Assembly (NCBI RefSeq): GCF_028550435.1
Contig: NZ_JAQQKV010000001.1
Location: 1,674,001 to 1,738,000 of the forward strand
Reading direction: 5' to 3'
DNA: 64,000 nucleotides
DNA from: Asticcacaulis machinosus
GTDB lineage: Bacteria; Pseudomonadota; Alphaproteobacteria; Caulobacterales; Caulobacteraceae
Below the pieces are notes generated by a model. It made no database searches, had not been told where the DNA came from, and saw nothing but the letters and a program-made list of their open reading frames with translations. Below, one piece after another: positions 1 to 8,567 of the stretch. Numbering within the stretch: position 1 is the first letter of the stretch; each line of letters starts with the position of its first letter. The translations under genes and the position numbers were made by a program.

Positions 1-723
1 GCTCTGGCGCGCTGGACCCACCGCGAACGTGGTCCGATCTCGCCCGGATACTTCATTCCGCTGGCCGAAGAGTGCAACCTGATGATCGATCTGGGTGCCG
101 TGATCATGCGCCGCGCTATGATGGACAGCCATCGCTGGCCGGGCCTGAAGGTTGCGGTCAACGTCTCGGCCACCCAATTGCGCTCCGGCCAGTTCATCCC
201 GCGTCTGAAGGAAATGATGCAGGAGACCGGTGTATCGGCCACGCGCATCGAGATCGAAATCACCGAAGGTGTCCTGCTGAACGACGACCATCAGACCCAG
301 ATCATCCTTAAGGATCTGCGCAGCATGGGCTTTTCGATTGCGCTTGATGATTTCGGCACCGGCTATTCGAGCTTGAGCTATCTCGGCCGCTATCCGGTCG
401 ATAAGATCAAGATCGACCGCTCGTTCGTGTCAAACCTTGGGGTCGATGCCGAAGCCGATGCCGTTATCCGTGCCATCGTCAAGCTGGCCAAGGCTTTGCA
501 CCTGAACATCGTCGCCGAAGGGGTCGAAACCAAACAGCAGCGCAGCATCCTGAAACAAGCCGGCTGCCCGATCATTCAGGGCTTCCTGTTCTCAAAGCCG
601 GTTAAGGTAGAAGAGATCGATGCCCTGCTGGCCGTGCAAGTACCACCACCCGTCAAGACTCGCATCCAGACTTCGGCACGCGGCACCACCTCGGTGTCAC
701 AATCGATGGCGATGATGAAGTGA
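1..723 (+). CDS. EAL-domain cyclic-di-GMP phosphodiesterase, C-terminal part
   Basis: The reading frame is open from base 1, so the gene starts before the window. The first residues, ALARW, are the tail of the EAL signature, whose E lies just outside. The rest of the domain is present in order: FIPLAEE, the acidic EITEG motif, DDFGTGYSS, KIDRSF, EGVET and the C-terminal QGFLFSKP. All acidic residues expected in an active enzyme appear to be kept, so it probably hydrolyses c-di-GMP to pGpG. About 30 polar residues follow the domain. Whether PAS, GGDEF or sensory domains precede it cannot be seen. It converges on ptsP, with a strong terminator between them. Confidence 0.93.
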   Translation, partial: ALARWTHRERGPISPGYFIPLAEECNLMIDLGAVIMRRAMMDSHRWPGLKVAVNVSATQLRSGQFIPRLKEMMQETGVSATRIEIEITEGVLLNDDHQTQIILKDLRSMGFSIALDDFGTGYSSLSYLGRYPVDKIKIDRSFVSNLGVDAEADAVIRAIVKLAKALHLNIVAEGVETKQQRSILKQAGCPIIQGFLFSKPVKVEEIDALLAVQVPPPVKTRIQTSARGTTSVSQSMAMMK

Positions 724-729
724 TACTCA

Positions 730-768
730 CCGAAAAGTTTTTGGCTTACGCCAAAATACATTTTCTGG
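730..768. repeat. Nested palindrome, GAAAAGT/ACnTTTTC family, copy 1
   Basis: An inner hairpin (TTTTGGC, loop TTAC, GCCAAAA) is enclosed by outer arms CCGAAAAGT and ACATTTTCTGG. The same layout with a different inner hairpin occurs at 18804-18846 and 59054-59096. All three copies lie just after the stop codon of an unrelated gene. This is the least regular copy, with one bulged base in the outer stem. Confidence 0.55.
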
Positions 769-782
769 GGTTCAATATCGAA

Positions 783-817
783 AAGAGTTCCCTCGGGGCG
801 GCCCGACGGGAACTCTT
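783..817. terminator. Bidirectional terminator between the EAL gene and ptsP
   Basis: Arms AAGAGTTCCC-TCGGG and CCCGACGGGAACTCTT pair almost perfectly (one bulged base) around a GCGG loop. The hairpin has A-rich and T-rich edges on both strands and lies 4 bases from the ptsP stop codon, so it can serve both converging genes. Confidence 0.85.
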
Positions 818-821
818 TGCT

Positions 822-3083
822 TTATAAGTCTACATTCAATTTTCTGGCAAGCGACAGAATCTCGCTCCTTAGCGAACTGTAGGAACTCGTCATCATGCGG
901 GTAATAGCCTTGAACGCCGCCTCACGATCACAGCTTAGGATCATGCGCTTGACCTGGCCCAGCCCTGCCGGTGGCATCGACAGGCGGTTGAACCCCAGCG
1001 CCACCAGCACAAAGGCTTCCAGCGGCTTACCCGCCATTTCACCGCATACTGAGACCGGTGTGCCGCTCTCATCCGCCGCCTGACGAATGGACGACAGAGC
1101 CCGCAGCATCGGCGGCGACAGCACGTCATAACGTTCCGACACCCGCGGATTGGTCCGGTCAGCGGCAAACAGATATTGCGTCAGGTCATTGGTGCCGACA
1201 CTGGCGAAATCGACCATCGGCAGCAGGGCATCCAGATGCCACAACAGGGACGGACATTCGATCATCACCCCGACCCGCAATACAGATGGCAAGGCCCGCC
1301 CGCGCCGCTTGGCCCAGGCCATTTCGACATCAACCCATTCGCGCGCCTGACGGAACTCATCAATTGAGGCCACCATCGGGAACATGATGCGCAATTCGCG
1401 CCCACGGGCGGCGATGATCAGAGCACGTATCTGCATCCGCAGCAGGGCCGGACGATCAAGCCCCATGCGCACCGCCCGCCAACCCAGAGCCGGGTTTTCC
1501 TCACGCTCGGTTTCCATATAGGGCAGGATCTTATCCCCGCCCAGATCAAGGGTGCGGAAGGTCACGGGCTTATCGCCCGCCTCATCCATCACCCGCTCAT
1601 AAAGCTCGGTCTGGCGCTTGAGGCGCGGCAGATCCTCAGAAACCATGAACTGAAATTCAGTGCGGAACAAACCGATCCCTTCGGCGCCGGTTTCGTGCAT
1701 GATCTCAAGATCGAACTCCAGCCCCGCGTTCATCAGCATGGCGACGCTGTGGCCATCCTTAGTGACCGCAGGCACGTTCTTGATCTTGATGAACTCGGCC
1801 CGTTGCTGGGCGCGGACATCCATACGGGCGTGGGTGGCACCGATAATATCAGGACGCGGCCTAAGGTAAGCTTCGCCGGTTTCGCCATCGACAATAACGG
1901 CATCATTCTGGCTGACCTTGTCACGCAGACCGCTTAGCCTACCGACACACGGGATTTGCAGCGCCCGCGCCACAATGGCAGCATGGGCGGCCGCCGAGCC
2001 TTCTTCCAGCAAGATGCCTTTCAGCCTCTTGCGGTCATATTCCAGCAAATCGGCCGGCCCCAGATCACGCGCCACCAATATGGAATCCTCAGGGATTTCC
2101 CGCGCGACCGTGCTCTTGCCCGCCAGTACCCGCAACAGACGGTTGGCCAGATCTTCGAGGTCATGCAGGCGTTCACGCATATAGGCGTCACGCGCCGAGT
2201 TCATCCGGGCGCGCTGCTCGTTACGGACGCGCTCAACGGCGGCTTCGGCGGTCAGGCCTGAGCGTACCGCCTCGACCAGATTGCGCGTCCAGCCGCGGTC
2301 ATGGGCGAACATGCGATAGGTTTCAAGCACATCAAAGGTCGGCCCCGCCAGACCGTGCTGGCCTTCAAACATCTCATCGATCTGTTCGCGCAGCGACGTG
2401 ATCGCGGTTAGCAGGCGCACCTCTTCGGCGACCGGATCATCCGACAACAGATGCTCAGGCGTGACCGGCACCTCATGCAGGATAACCACCCCAAGGGCGA
2501 TACCGTCCGCAAAGGCCGCGCCTTTGAGCCGCTCAGGCTTATGGGGTGCCAGCTCGATATCTTTAAGTTCATCAAAGACCTGAAGATCGCCCGCCGCCAC
2601 CATTTCGGCCAGAACCATGGCGATGATCTGAAGATCCTCAACCTCTTCTTCCTGATAGTGGCGCATGGCCCTGTTCTGGACAACCAGAACGCCAATAGTG
2701 CGACCGCCGCGCAGCAACGGCACGCCCAGGAATGAGTTATAGGGATCCTCGCCCGTCTCCGGACGATAGGCAAAGTTCGGGTTTGACGGCGCGTCCGACA
2801 GATTAAGCGGGGCCCCGGCGCGGGCCACTTCACCGACCAGACCTTCGGACAGACGCAGACGGGTATTGTGCACGGCGGCGCGGTTCAGGCCTTCGGTGGC
2901 AAACAATTCCAGTTCTTCGGAGGTGCGGCGCAGATAGATCGAACAAACCTCGGCCACCATCGAATTGGCGATAATACGCACGACAGCATCGAGGCGGGCC
3001 TGTGCGGTGGTACCGTCGGCCATGACCTCACGGATTTGCCGCAGCAGCCCTCTCTGGCCCTTAATGGCGAGACCGGATTTCAT
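822..3083 (-). CDS. ptsP: PEP-protein phosphotransferase PtsP (enzyme I-Ntr)
   Basis: The 753-residue protein transfers phosphate from PEP to NPr at the head of the nitrogen PTS. Order of parts: N-terminal GAF domain (about 15-160, with FLGVPLLR), linker, swivelling phosphohistidine domain with the AAAHAAIVAR motif (active His about 367), then the PEP-binding barrel with GLFRTEFQFM, FRTLDLGGDK and VCGEMAG (catalytic Cys about 680). The length fits GAF-fused EI-Ntr rather than sugar enzyme I. The start is an ATG. It lies downstream of lysC on the same strand, but a terminator at 3152-3185 separates them, so it probably has its own promoter. Confidence 0.96.
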   Translation of the reverse strand: MKSGLAIKGQRGLLRQIREVMADGTTAQARLDAVVRIIANSMVAEVCSIYLRRTSEELELFATEGLNRAAVHNTRLRLSEGLVGEVARAGAPLNLSDAPSNPNFAYRPETGEDPYNSFLGVPLLRGGRTIGVLVVQNRAMRHYQEEEVEDLQIIAMVLAEMVAAGDLQVFDELKDIELAPHKPERLKGAAFADGIALGVVILHEVPVTPEHLLSDDPVAEEVRLLTAITSLREQIDEMFEGQHGLAGPTFDVLETYRMFAHDRGWTRNLVEAVRSGLTAEAAVERVRNEQRARMNSARDAYMRERLHDLEDLANRLLRVLAGKSTVAREIPEDSILVARDLGPADLLEYDRKRLKGILLEEGSAAAHAAIVARALQIPCVGRLSGLRDKVSQNDAVIVDGETGEAYLRPRPDIIGATHARMDVRAQQRAEFIKIKNVPAVTKDGHSVAMLMNAGLEFDLEIMHETGAEGIGLFRTEFQFMVSEDLPRLKRQTELYERVMDEAGDKPVTFRTLDLGGDKILPYMETEREENPALGWRAVRMGLDRPALLRMQIRALIIAARGRELRIMFPMVASIDEFRQAREWVDVEMAWAKRRGRALPSVLRVGVMIECPSLLWHLDALLPMVDFASVGTNDLTQYLFAADRTNPRVSERYDVLSPPMLRALSSIRQAADESGTPVSVCGEMAGKPLEAFVLVALGFNRLSMPPAGLGQVKRMILSCDREAAFKAITRMMTSSYSSLRSEILSLARKLNVDL

Positions 3084-3151
3084 AGTGAACGCATTCCCTC
3101 AAACAACGCCTTAAGCGTCACTATTATATTTTTCGCGTACCCACACCATAG

Positions 3152-3185
3152 AAAAACGCCACAGGTCAAGCCCTGCGGCGTTTTT
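3152..3185 (-). terminator. Terminator downstream of lysC
   Basis: AAAAACGCCACAGG pairs with CCTGCGGCGTTTTT around a 6-base loop with one mismatch. Read on the minus strand it is a GC-rich stem followed by a T run, placed after lysC and before ptsP. It would also work on the plus strand. Confidence 0.8.
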
Positions 3186-3280
3186 ACACTCACATATCCG
3201 TAATGACCGGACATTTAATTCAAAGCAGAAAATTTCGCAGGGCCGCCCCTAGAAAATTTTCTTCGATCCAAAGGGGGCAC

Positions 3281-3338
3281 ATGGGGGAAAGTTATTTCCC
3301 CCATAATTGTTTAAAGAGGCGGGGAAAGTCATTTCCCC
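3281..3338. repeat. Twin G5A3/T3C5 hairpins after lysC
   Basis: Two near-identical hairpins stand side by side: ATGGGGGAAA-GTTA-TTTCCCCCAT (3281-3304, perfect) and GGGGAAA-GTCA-TTTCCCC (3321-3338, perfect). The second ends 8 bases before the lysC stop. Neither has a T run, so they are unlikely to be simple intrinsic terminators. They may protect the 3' end of the message or bind a protein. Confidence 0.6.
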
Positions 3339-3346
3339 CATGAGAG

Positions 3347-4603
3347 TTAGACACCAATCTTATCGAGGCCGTAAGCCGCGTGCAGCGCGCGCACGGCCAG
3401 TTCGGTATAGGCCTCATCAATCAGCACAGAAATCTTGATCTCAGAGGTCGAGATGACCTGGATATTGATCCCCTTGTCCGACAAAGCACGGAACATGGTC
3501 TCAGCCACACCGGTGTGCGAACGCATACCGACACCGACGATCGAGACCTTGGCGACATTTTCATCGACTTTCAGCGTATCAAAGCCAAGTTCACCCTTGG
3601 CTGCGGTCATCAGGTCAGCCGCCGCCTGAGCGTCACGCCTACCGACCGTGAACAACTGGTTGGCATAGTCGCCCGAACGCTTTTCAGACTGGACGATCAT
3701 GTCGACATTGATATTGGCCTGCGCCAGCTTTGAGAACACCGCTGCCGAGACACCAACCTTGTTCGGCAGGCCCAGAAGGGTGATCTTGGCTTCATCACGG
3801 CTGAAGGCCACGCCGGAAATAATATGCTTTTCCACGATTTCGTCCTCGTCGCACACGATGGTGCCCTGATCAATGTTTTCGCCCGGCTCCACAAAGGAAG
3901 ACAGCACGCGCACCGGCATACGCTGCCCCATAGCCAGTTCGACCGAGCGGGTCTGAAGCACCTTGGCCCCAAGGGACGCCATTTCCAGCATCTCTTCAAA
4001 TGAAATCTTTTTGAGGCGGCGGGCCTTGGCTTCCACGCGCGGATCGGTGGTATAGACCCCATCCACGTCGGTATAGATATCGCAGCGAATTGCCTTAACC
4101 GCAGCGGCCACAGCCACGGCTGAGGTATCAGACCCGCCACGGCCCAGCGTCGTGATGCGGCCGGATTCGGTGACACCCTGAAAGCCCGGCACGACCACGA
4201 TCTGACCAGCATCAAGCGCGGTCTCAAGCTTGGCCGGCGGGATATCGAGAATACGGGCCTTACCGTGAATGTCGGAGGTAATAATCGGCACCTGCCAGCC
4301 CATCATCGAAATGGCGTCATAGCCCATATTACGCAGAACCATGCTGAGAAGCCCGGCGGTCACCTGCTCACCCGACGCCACGACGACATCATATTCGTCA
4401 TCACCCTCAATGGCTTTGCCTGTGGGTTTCCCCGCACCATCGGTCCAGGCGACCAGTTCGTTGGTTTTGCCTGACATGGCCGAAACCACGACCGCGACAT
4501 TATGGCCGGCATCGACCTCAGCCGCGACCAGACGCGCCGCTCTGCGGATGCGTTCCAGATCGGCCATCGACGTGCCGCCGAATTTCATGACTAAGCGAGT
4601 CAC
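3347..4603 (-). CDS. lysC: Aspartate kinase
   Basis: LysC phosphorylates aspartate in the first step to lysine, threonine, methionine and diaminopimelate. The N-terminal kinase domain has KFGGTSM and GRGGSDTSA with the TDVDGVYTTDPR segment, followed by two C-terminal ACT domains (about 265-410; VSIVGVGMRSHTG, IQVISTSEIKIS) that usually give feedback control by lysine and/or threonine. At 418 residues it has the usual length. The start is taken as GTG at 4603 (MTRLVMKFGG); an ATG at 4588 is possible. It is transcribed away from ubiG, and lysA lies 35 kb further on, so the lysine genes are scattered. Confidence 0.96.
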   Translation of the reverse strand: MTRLVMKFGGTSMADLERIRRAARLVAAEVDAGHNVAVVVSAMSGKTNELVAWTDGAGKPTGKAIEGDDEYDVVVASGEQVTAGLLSMVLRNMGYDAISMMGWQVPIITSDIHGKARILDIPPAKLETALDAGQIVVVPGFQGVTESGRITTLGRGGSDTSAVAVAAAVKAIRCDIYTDVDGVYTTDPRVEAKARRLKKISFEEMLEMASLGAKVLQTRSVELAMGQRMPVRVLSSFVEPGENIDQGTIVCDEDEIVEKHIISGVAFSRDEAKITLLGLPNKVGVSAAVFSKLAQANINVDMIVQSEKRSGDYANQLFTVGRRDAQAAADLMTAAKGELGFDTLKVDENVAKVSIVGVGMRSHTGVAETMFRALSDKGINIQVISTSEIKISVLIDEAYTELAVRALHAAYGLDKIGV

Positions 4604-4756
4604 TGTGATACAAATCCTGACTGTTTGACGGACAAAAGATGCTATGAAGACCTATTCTTAAAGCTTGCCCGTCGCTCAAGGCGGGCATATCTAGCGACAT
4701 GACGCGTTTGCTGCAAGCGTTTGCAGTGCGTTTACGGCGCAATTTGGATACAAATA

Positions 4757-5680
4757 ATGGCCTTAAACCGACAAGAATTACCCGAAACGGAAGCATTGAC
4801 TACGTCTGGCGGTGAAAATTCCGCCAAAACCGTATCTATTGAGACAAATTCACCCGCATCCGGCTTTTCGATCGACGAAGGCGAAGTGGCGCGTTTTTCG
4901 GCCTTGGCCGCCAAGTGGTGGGACGTGAAGGGTGAGTTTGCGCCGCTCCATAGATTCAACCCGACCCGCGTGCGCTTTATCCGCGACACCTGCCTGATGC
5001 ATTTTTCGCATCTTTCCAGCGCCCGACCGGGCGTCGGCGACCGTTCGCCGCCCCCGCGGAGCCAGGAGCGCAGCGAATTAGGCGTGAGCGATATAGAACT
5101 CGGCGATGATGTGCACCCCTTTGGCCATATGCGCCTGCTCGATGTCGGCTGCGGCGGCGGGTTGTTGTCTGAGCCCATGCGGCGAATGGGGTTTGAGGTC
5201 ACCGGCCTTGACGCGTCGGAAAAAAATATCGGCACCGCCCGCGCCCATGCCGCGCAGGGCAATCTCGATATCCGCTATCTGGCCCAGACAGTTGAGCAAC
5301 TGGCAGCGGCCGGTGAGCCTCAGTTCGATGTTGTCCTGTGCATGGAAGTCATCGAGCACGTCGCAGACCCGCGTGAGTTCCTGAAAACCTGTGCATCCCT
5401 AGTCAAGCCCGGCGGGCTGATGTTTGTCGCCACACTTAACCGCACCACCAAGGCGTTTGCGCTGGGGATCGTCGCCGCCGAATATGTGCTGCGCTGGGTG
5501 CCGCAAGGGACCCATGACTGGAACAAGTTCCTGAAACCATCAGAGATCGAAAGTTTTCTGAGTGAAACCGCCCTCACCACCGATCCGGCGGTAGGGGTTA
5601 GCTATAATCCTCTGCTCGACCAGTGGGCCTTGTCGAACGATACCGCCGTCAACTATATGATGGTCGCCAGAGCTTTTTGA
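4757..5680 (+). CDS. ubiG: Ubiquinone 3-O-methyltransferase UbiG with internal insert
   Basis: UbiG carries out the two O-methylations of ubiquinone synthesis. Family landmarks are clear: [10 protein letters not shown] near the N-terminus, [16 protein letters not shown] (SAM motif I), MEVIEHV and [11 protein letters not shown]. The ATG at 4757 is preferred over an upstream TTG, giving 307 residues, longer than the usual 240-260. Part of the excess is a roughly 30-residue polar stretch (about residues 88-118) between the N-terminal helices and SAM motif I. Its DNA contains two perfect palindromes (5020-5033 and 5035-5050). The insert lies before the core fold, so activity is probably kept. Confidence 0.93.
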   Translation: MALNRQELPETEALTTSGGENSAKTVSIETNSPASGFSIDEGEVARFSALAAKWWDVKGEFAPLHRFNPTRVRFIRDTCLMHFSHLSSARPGVGDRSPPPRSQERSELGVSDIELGDDVHPFGHMRLLDVGCGGGLLSEPMRRMGFEVTGLDASEKNIGTARAHAAQGNLDIRYLAQTVEQLAAAGEPQFDVVLCMEVIEHVADPREFLKTCASLVKPGGLMFVATLNRTTKAFALGIVAAEYVLRWVPQGTHDWNKFLKPSEIESFLSETALTTDPAVGVSYNPLLDQWALSNDTAVNYMMVARAF

Positions 5681-5731
5681 TGCGCGGGGCTAACGCTTCG
5701 CTCCTTGAGCCCACGCCCATTAATGGGGATA

Positions 5732-5887
5732 GCCCCCACCACCATTCGCTTTGCTCATGGTCCCCCTCCCCAGGCACTTTAGTGCACTACCGCCGTGCTA
5801 CTTGAGCGCTTTGGGGAGGTATATAACCTCTGATACTCCCCCGGCGTGCCGGGGGAGGTGGCAGCCGCAAGGCTGACGGAGGGGGGC
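5732..5887. repeat. Modular palindromic repeat, inverted pair (element R1)
   Basis: The stretch between ubiG and prmC holds two copies of the GGGGAGG element in opposite orientation. The minus-strand copy (5732-5820) reads CCTCCCC..GGGGAGGGGGACCAT..ATGGTGGTGGGGGC. The plus-strand copy (5836-5887) has hairpin CTCCCCCGGC..GCCGGGGGAG, then GCAGCCGCAAGGCTG, then GACGGAGGGGGG. The bases just before (5684-5700) contain GCTAACGCTTCG, a loop sequence also found in elements R3 and R7. Confidence 0.85.
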
Positions 5888-5906
5888 CTCTTAAACGGAA
5901 CCACCA

Positions 5907-6773
5907 ATGACCGAAACTACAACCACCCTCGTCACCGCCTGGAAATCCGCCCAGAGCCGCCTTAAGGAGGCTGGACTCGATTCTCCCGCCATCGATGCCC
6001 GTCTGTTGCTGGAGGCCGCCACCGGCGCCTCCCGTACTGAGATCGTCACCGACCCGTATCGTCCGCTAACCGCGGATCAGGTCGCCACCCTCGAAGACTA
6101 TCTGTCAAAGCGCCTCAAGCGGATGCCGGTATCGCGCATTCTGGGGCGCAAGGGCTTCTGGAAGCTGATGCTCAACATCAACTCCCACGTCCTGTCGCCC
6201 CGTCCTGAGACCGAATGCCTGGTCGATCTGATCCTCAAGCGCACCGAAGAGGGCCAGTCGTTTCAGGTGGCTGATCTGGGGGTTGGCTCCGGCGCGATCC
6301 TATTGTCGATTCTGGCCGAGCGGCCGGCGGCCCGCGGCCTCGGCACCGACATTTCGGAAGAGGCTCTGGCCGTGGCACGCGAAAATGCAGCCAATCTGGG
6401 TCTTGCCGGACGTGCGGCATTTTTACGCACCTCCTGGGCAGTCGGTATGGCCGATGACAGCTTTGATTTTGTCGCCTCAAACCCGCCTTATATCCGCTCA
6501 GACGTGATCCCGACCCTTGATCCGGAAGTGAAAGAGCACGACCCGATTCTGGCGCTGGATGGCGGCCCGGACGGTTTGCAGGCCTATATCGAGCTTATCC
6601 CCGATGTTTTCCGTGTCCTCAAAAAAGACGGCATGGCCTATATCGAAATCGGCTTCGATCAATCCGAAGCGGTTGAAAAGATTATGAAAGACGCTGGCTT
6701 TATCAACGTCCACACCCTGCTCGACCTGTCGACAAACCCACGCATCGTGATCGGCCAAAAATTCGCACTTTAA
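5907..6773 (+). CDS. prmC: Release factor glutamine methyltransferase
   Basis: PrmC (HemK) methylates the glutamine of the GGQ motif in release factors RF1 and RF2. The 288-residue protein has the N-terminal helical domain (about 1-75) and a Rossmann methyltransferase domain with ADLGVGSGAI and the diagnostic SNPPYI motif (about 192-197). The ATG is preceded by a repeat element (R1), not by prfA, which is a common partner of prmC; prfA is not in the window. A weak CAAGGG/CCCTTG hairpin at 6809-6831 follows the gene. Confidence 0.95.
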   Translation: MTETTTTLVTAWKSAQSRLKEAGLDSPAIDARLLLEAATGASRTEIVTDPYRPLTADQVATLEDYLSKRLKRMPVSRILGRKGFWKLMLNINSHVLSPRPETECLVDLILKRTEEGQSFQVADLGVGSGAILLSILAERPAARGLGTDISEEALAVARENAANLGLAGRAAFLRTSWAVGMADDSFDFVASNPPYIRSDVIPTLDPEVKEHDPILALDGGPDGLQAYIELIPDVFRVLKKDGMAYIEIGFDQSEAVEKIMKDAGFINVHTLLDLSTNPRIVIGQKFAL

Positions 6774-7060
6774 AAAAAGACTTGGCGTTTGATCCTTTTG
6801 CCGCTAATCAAGGGGTGTCTTCCATCCCTTGTTAACGCCTATGGTGATACGAATTACTCGCATCACAGAAATCATGGCGAAGCAGGCTGGCCGGGCGCGT
6901 TACGGGTATTTCAATCGGGGCAACCCAGCGCGCACAACCGACCCAAAAGACATCACCAAATACTATGGTCGTATCCATCTGAATAACCATAAGCATTTGC
7001 TGGATTTACGAAAATTTGCCGCCCCAATGCGGGCGAAGCGTATAGAACGGTCGCACACAC

Positions 7061-8056
7061 ATGAAAGATTTCAGGGGTATGAAACGGCAACGTGGCCGGA
7101 ATCGCAATACCACCAAACCCTCTGGTCAGCAGAACAATAATCCCAACCGCGCCTACGAATCGACTGGCCCCGAAGGGGCCAAGGTTCGCGGTAATGCTCA
7201 GACCATCTATGAAAAATATCAGCAGCTTGCCCGTGACGCCAACTCGTCCGGGGATCGGGTTCTAGCCGAAAACTACCTGCAGCACGCGGAACATTACTTC
7301 CGCCTGATCCGCCAGATGCAGCCGACCCGTCCGGTGTCAGAATTTGTCGCCCGCGATCCGTTCTCGAATTTCTACGACATCGACGAAGACGCTGAGACCG
7401 AGACCGAATCCACCGAAGCCGTGACTGAAGGCGCTGAGGCCGAAACCTATGAGACCGGTGACGCCGCCGAAGGTGACCAGCGCCCCCGTCGCGATGACCG
7501 CAATGAGGATCGCAACCGCGACCGTAATAACCGCGATCGCAACGACAGGGATCGTAACGACCGCAATCGTGACCGTAACGACCGGGATCGTAACCGTGAT
7601 CGCGATCGCTCGTTTGAAGCACGTGAGCCGAGAGAGCCGCGTGAACCGCGCCCTGAGCGAGGGCCAGAGCGTGAGCAATTTGATGGCGATGGCAATCGCC
7701 GCGAAACCCGCCGTGAGCGTTATGAGCGCCGCCGCAATCAGCGCCTGAACGAGCAGGAGCAGATCGTTGCCGATCCGTTGGGAGCGGTGCCGGTCACTGC
7801 CTCGACCGAGCCTTTAGCGCCAGTCACTTTGGCACCTGTGCCTCTGGCACCTGCGGCTGAACCCGCCTTTACACCACCGTCTGCCAGTGTCGATGCCGAC
7901 CATCTGCCGGCCTTCCTGCGCGCGCCCCGCACGCCGCGTGAAGTCGAAGCGGTCTCCCCCCCTGAGTCGGATGAAGCTCCTGCTGAGGCGGTCAAAAAGC
8001 CCCGCGCGCCCCGCCGTAAAAAGACAGAGGCCGAGATTACTTCCGAAGAAGCCTGA
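7061..8056 (+). CDS. DUF4167 protein with Arg/Asp/Asn-rich tract
   Basis: This 331-residue basic protein has an N-terminal DUF4167 domain (about 1-95: MKDFRGMKRQRGRNRN, GAKVRGNAQTIYEKYQQLARDA, AENYLQHAEHYFRL). An acidic stretch follows, then a tract of DRNRD-type units (about 145-185) and a Pro/Ala-rich tail ending in a PRAPRRKKTEAE cluster. The domain is found in Alphaproteobacteria; its function is not known to me. The Arg-rich start and repeated charged units suggest RNA or ribosome association, which is inference. The repeats are also visible in the DNA at 7495-7612. A strong terminator follows. Confidence 0.85.
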   Translation: MKDFRGMKRQRGRNRNTTKPSGQQNNNPNRAYESTGPEGAKVRGNAQTIYEKYQQLARDANSSGDRVLAENYLQHAEHYFRLIRQMQPTRPVSEFVARDPFSNFYDIDEDAETETESTEAVTEGAEAETYETGDAAEGDQRPRRDDRNEDRNRDRNNRDRNDRDRNDRNRDRNDRDRNRDRDRSFEAREPREPREPRPERGPEREQFDGDGNRRETRRERYERRRNQRLNEQEQIVADPLGAVPVTASTEPLAPVTLAPVPLAPAAEPAFTPPSASVDADHLPAFLRAPRTPREVEAVSPPESDEAPAEAVKKPRAPRRKKTEAEITSEEA

Positions 8057-8064
8057 TCACAAAC

Positions 8065-8092
8065 AAGCCCCCTGACTTCAGGGGGCTTTTTT
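8065..8092 (+). terminator. Intrinsic terminator of the DUF4167 gene
   Basis: AAGCCCCCTGA-CT-TCAGGGGGCTT followed by a T run is a perfect stem. Its T run overlaps the stop codon of the converging DUF1178 gene, so it may also act weakly on the minus strand. Confidence 0.92.
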
Positions 8093-8567
8093 AATTCAGT
8101 TTTGAATTGCCCGCAGGCTTTGGGGCCGGTGACGGTACAACCGGCGCATCGGCCTTAGGCGCTACCGGCTTCATGACCGGCAAGGGTGCAACCGGAACCC
8201 CGTCCTCGATCAGGGATTTAACATCCTGCGGCGTGGCTTCGCCGTAAATAGGCCGGTCTTTGGAATAGCCCTCATGGATATCGCGGGCCTCTTTGGCAAA
8301 GCCCTCACCGACATAATCGAAATTTTTCTCGACGTGCTGGCGCATCTGATAGGCGGCTTCGGCCATAACCCGGTGGGCTTCCGCGACCGGATCCTTGCCC
8401 TTGGTGGTGCGCACACTGGGGGCCATGATGGCTTTTTCAATATCGGTTGCACCACACATCGGACATTCGATCAGCCCGCGCGTCTTTTGCTCATCAAAGC
8501 TTGATGAGGACGAAAACCACGCCTCAAACTCATGGGCGTGCGGGCACTTTAGAGCATAGCGGATCAT
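8091..8567 (-). CDS. DUF1178 zinc-ribbon-like protein
   Basis: The 158-residue protein starts MIRYALKCPHAHEFEAWF and has a second pair in CPMCG, giving a C-x2-H / C-x2-C arrangement that probably binds zinc. SSFDEQKTRGLIECP and the downstream MRQHVEKNFDYVGEGFAKEAR are typical of DUF1178. The C-terminus is Pro/Ala-rich. Its start overlaps the stop of the nitrilase-family gene by 4 bases (ATGA), so the two are translationally coupled. The function is not known. Confidence 0.85.
   Translation of the reverse strand: MIRYALKCPHAHEFEAWFSSSSSFDEQKTRGLIECPMCGATDIEKAIMAPSVRTTKGKDPVAEAHRVMAEAAYQMRQHVEKNFDYVGEGFAKEARDIHEGYSKDRPIYGEATPQDVKSLIEDGVPVAPLPVMKPVAPKADAPVVPSPAPKPAGNSKLN

Noticed and set aside
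6829-7140. 103-codon plus-strand frame before the DUF4167 gene
   Set aside because: It overlaps the start of the well-supported DUF4167 gene, has no ribosome site and its composition looks random. The 287-base gap after prmC otherwise shows only a weak hairpin.
7495-7612. Possible CRISPR-like or tandem-repeat array
   Set aside because: The repeats are a coding low-complexity tract without spacers of equal length.
7337-7695. Long minus-strand frames opposite DUF4167 (Ser/Arg- or Val/Ile-rich)
   Set aside because: They mirror the repeated DRNRD codons of the real gene; low complexity makes them open by chance.
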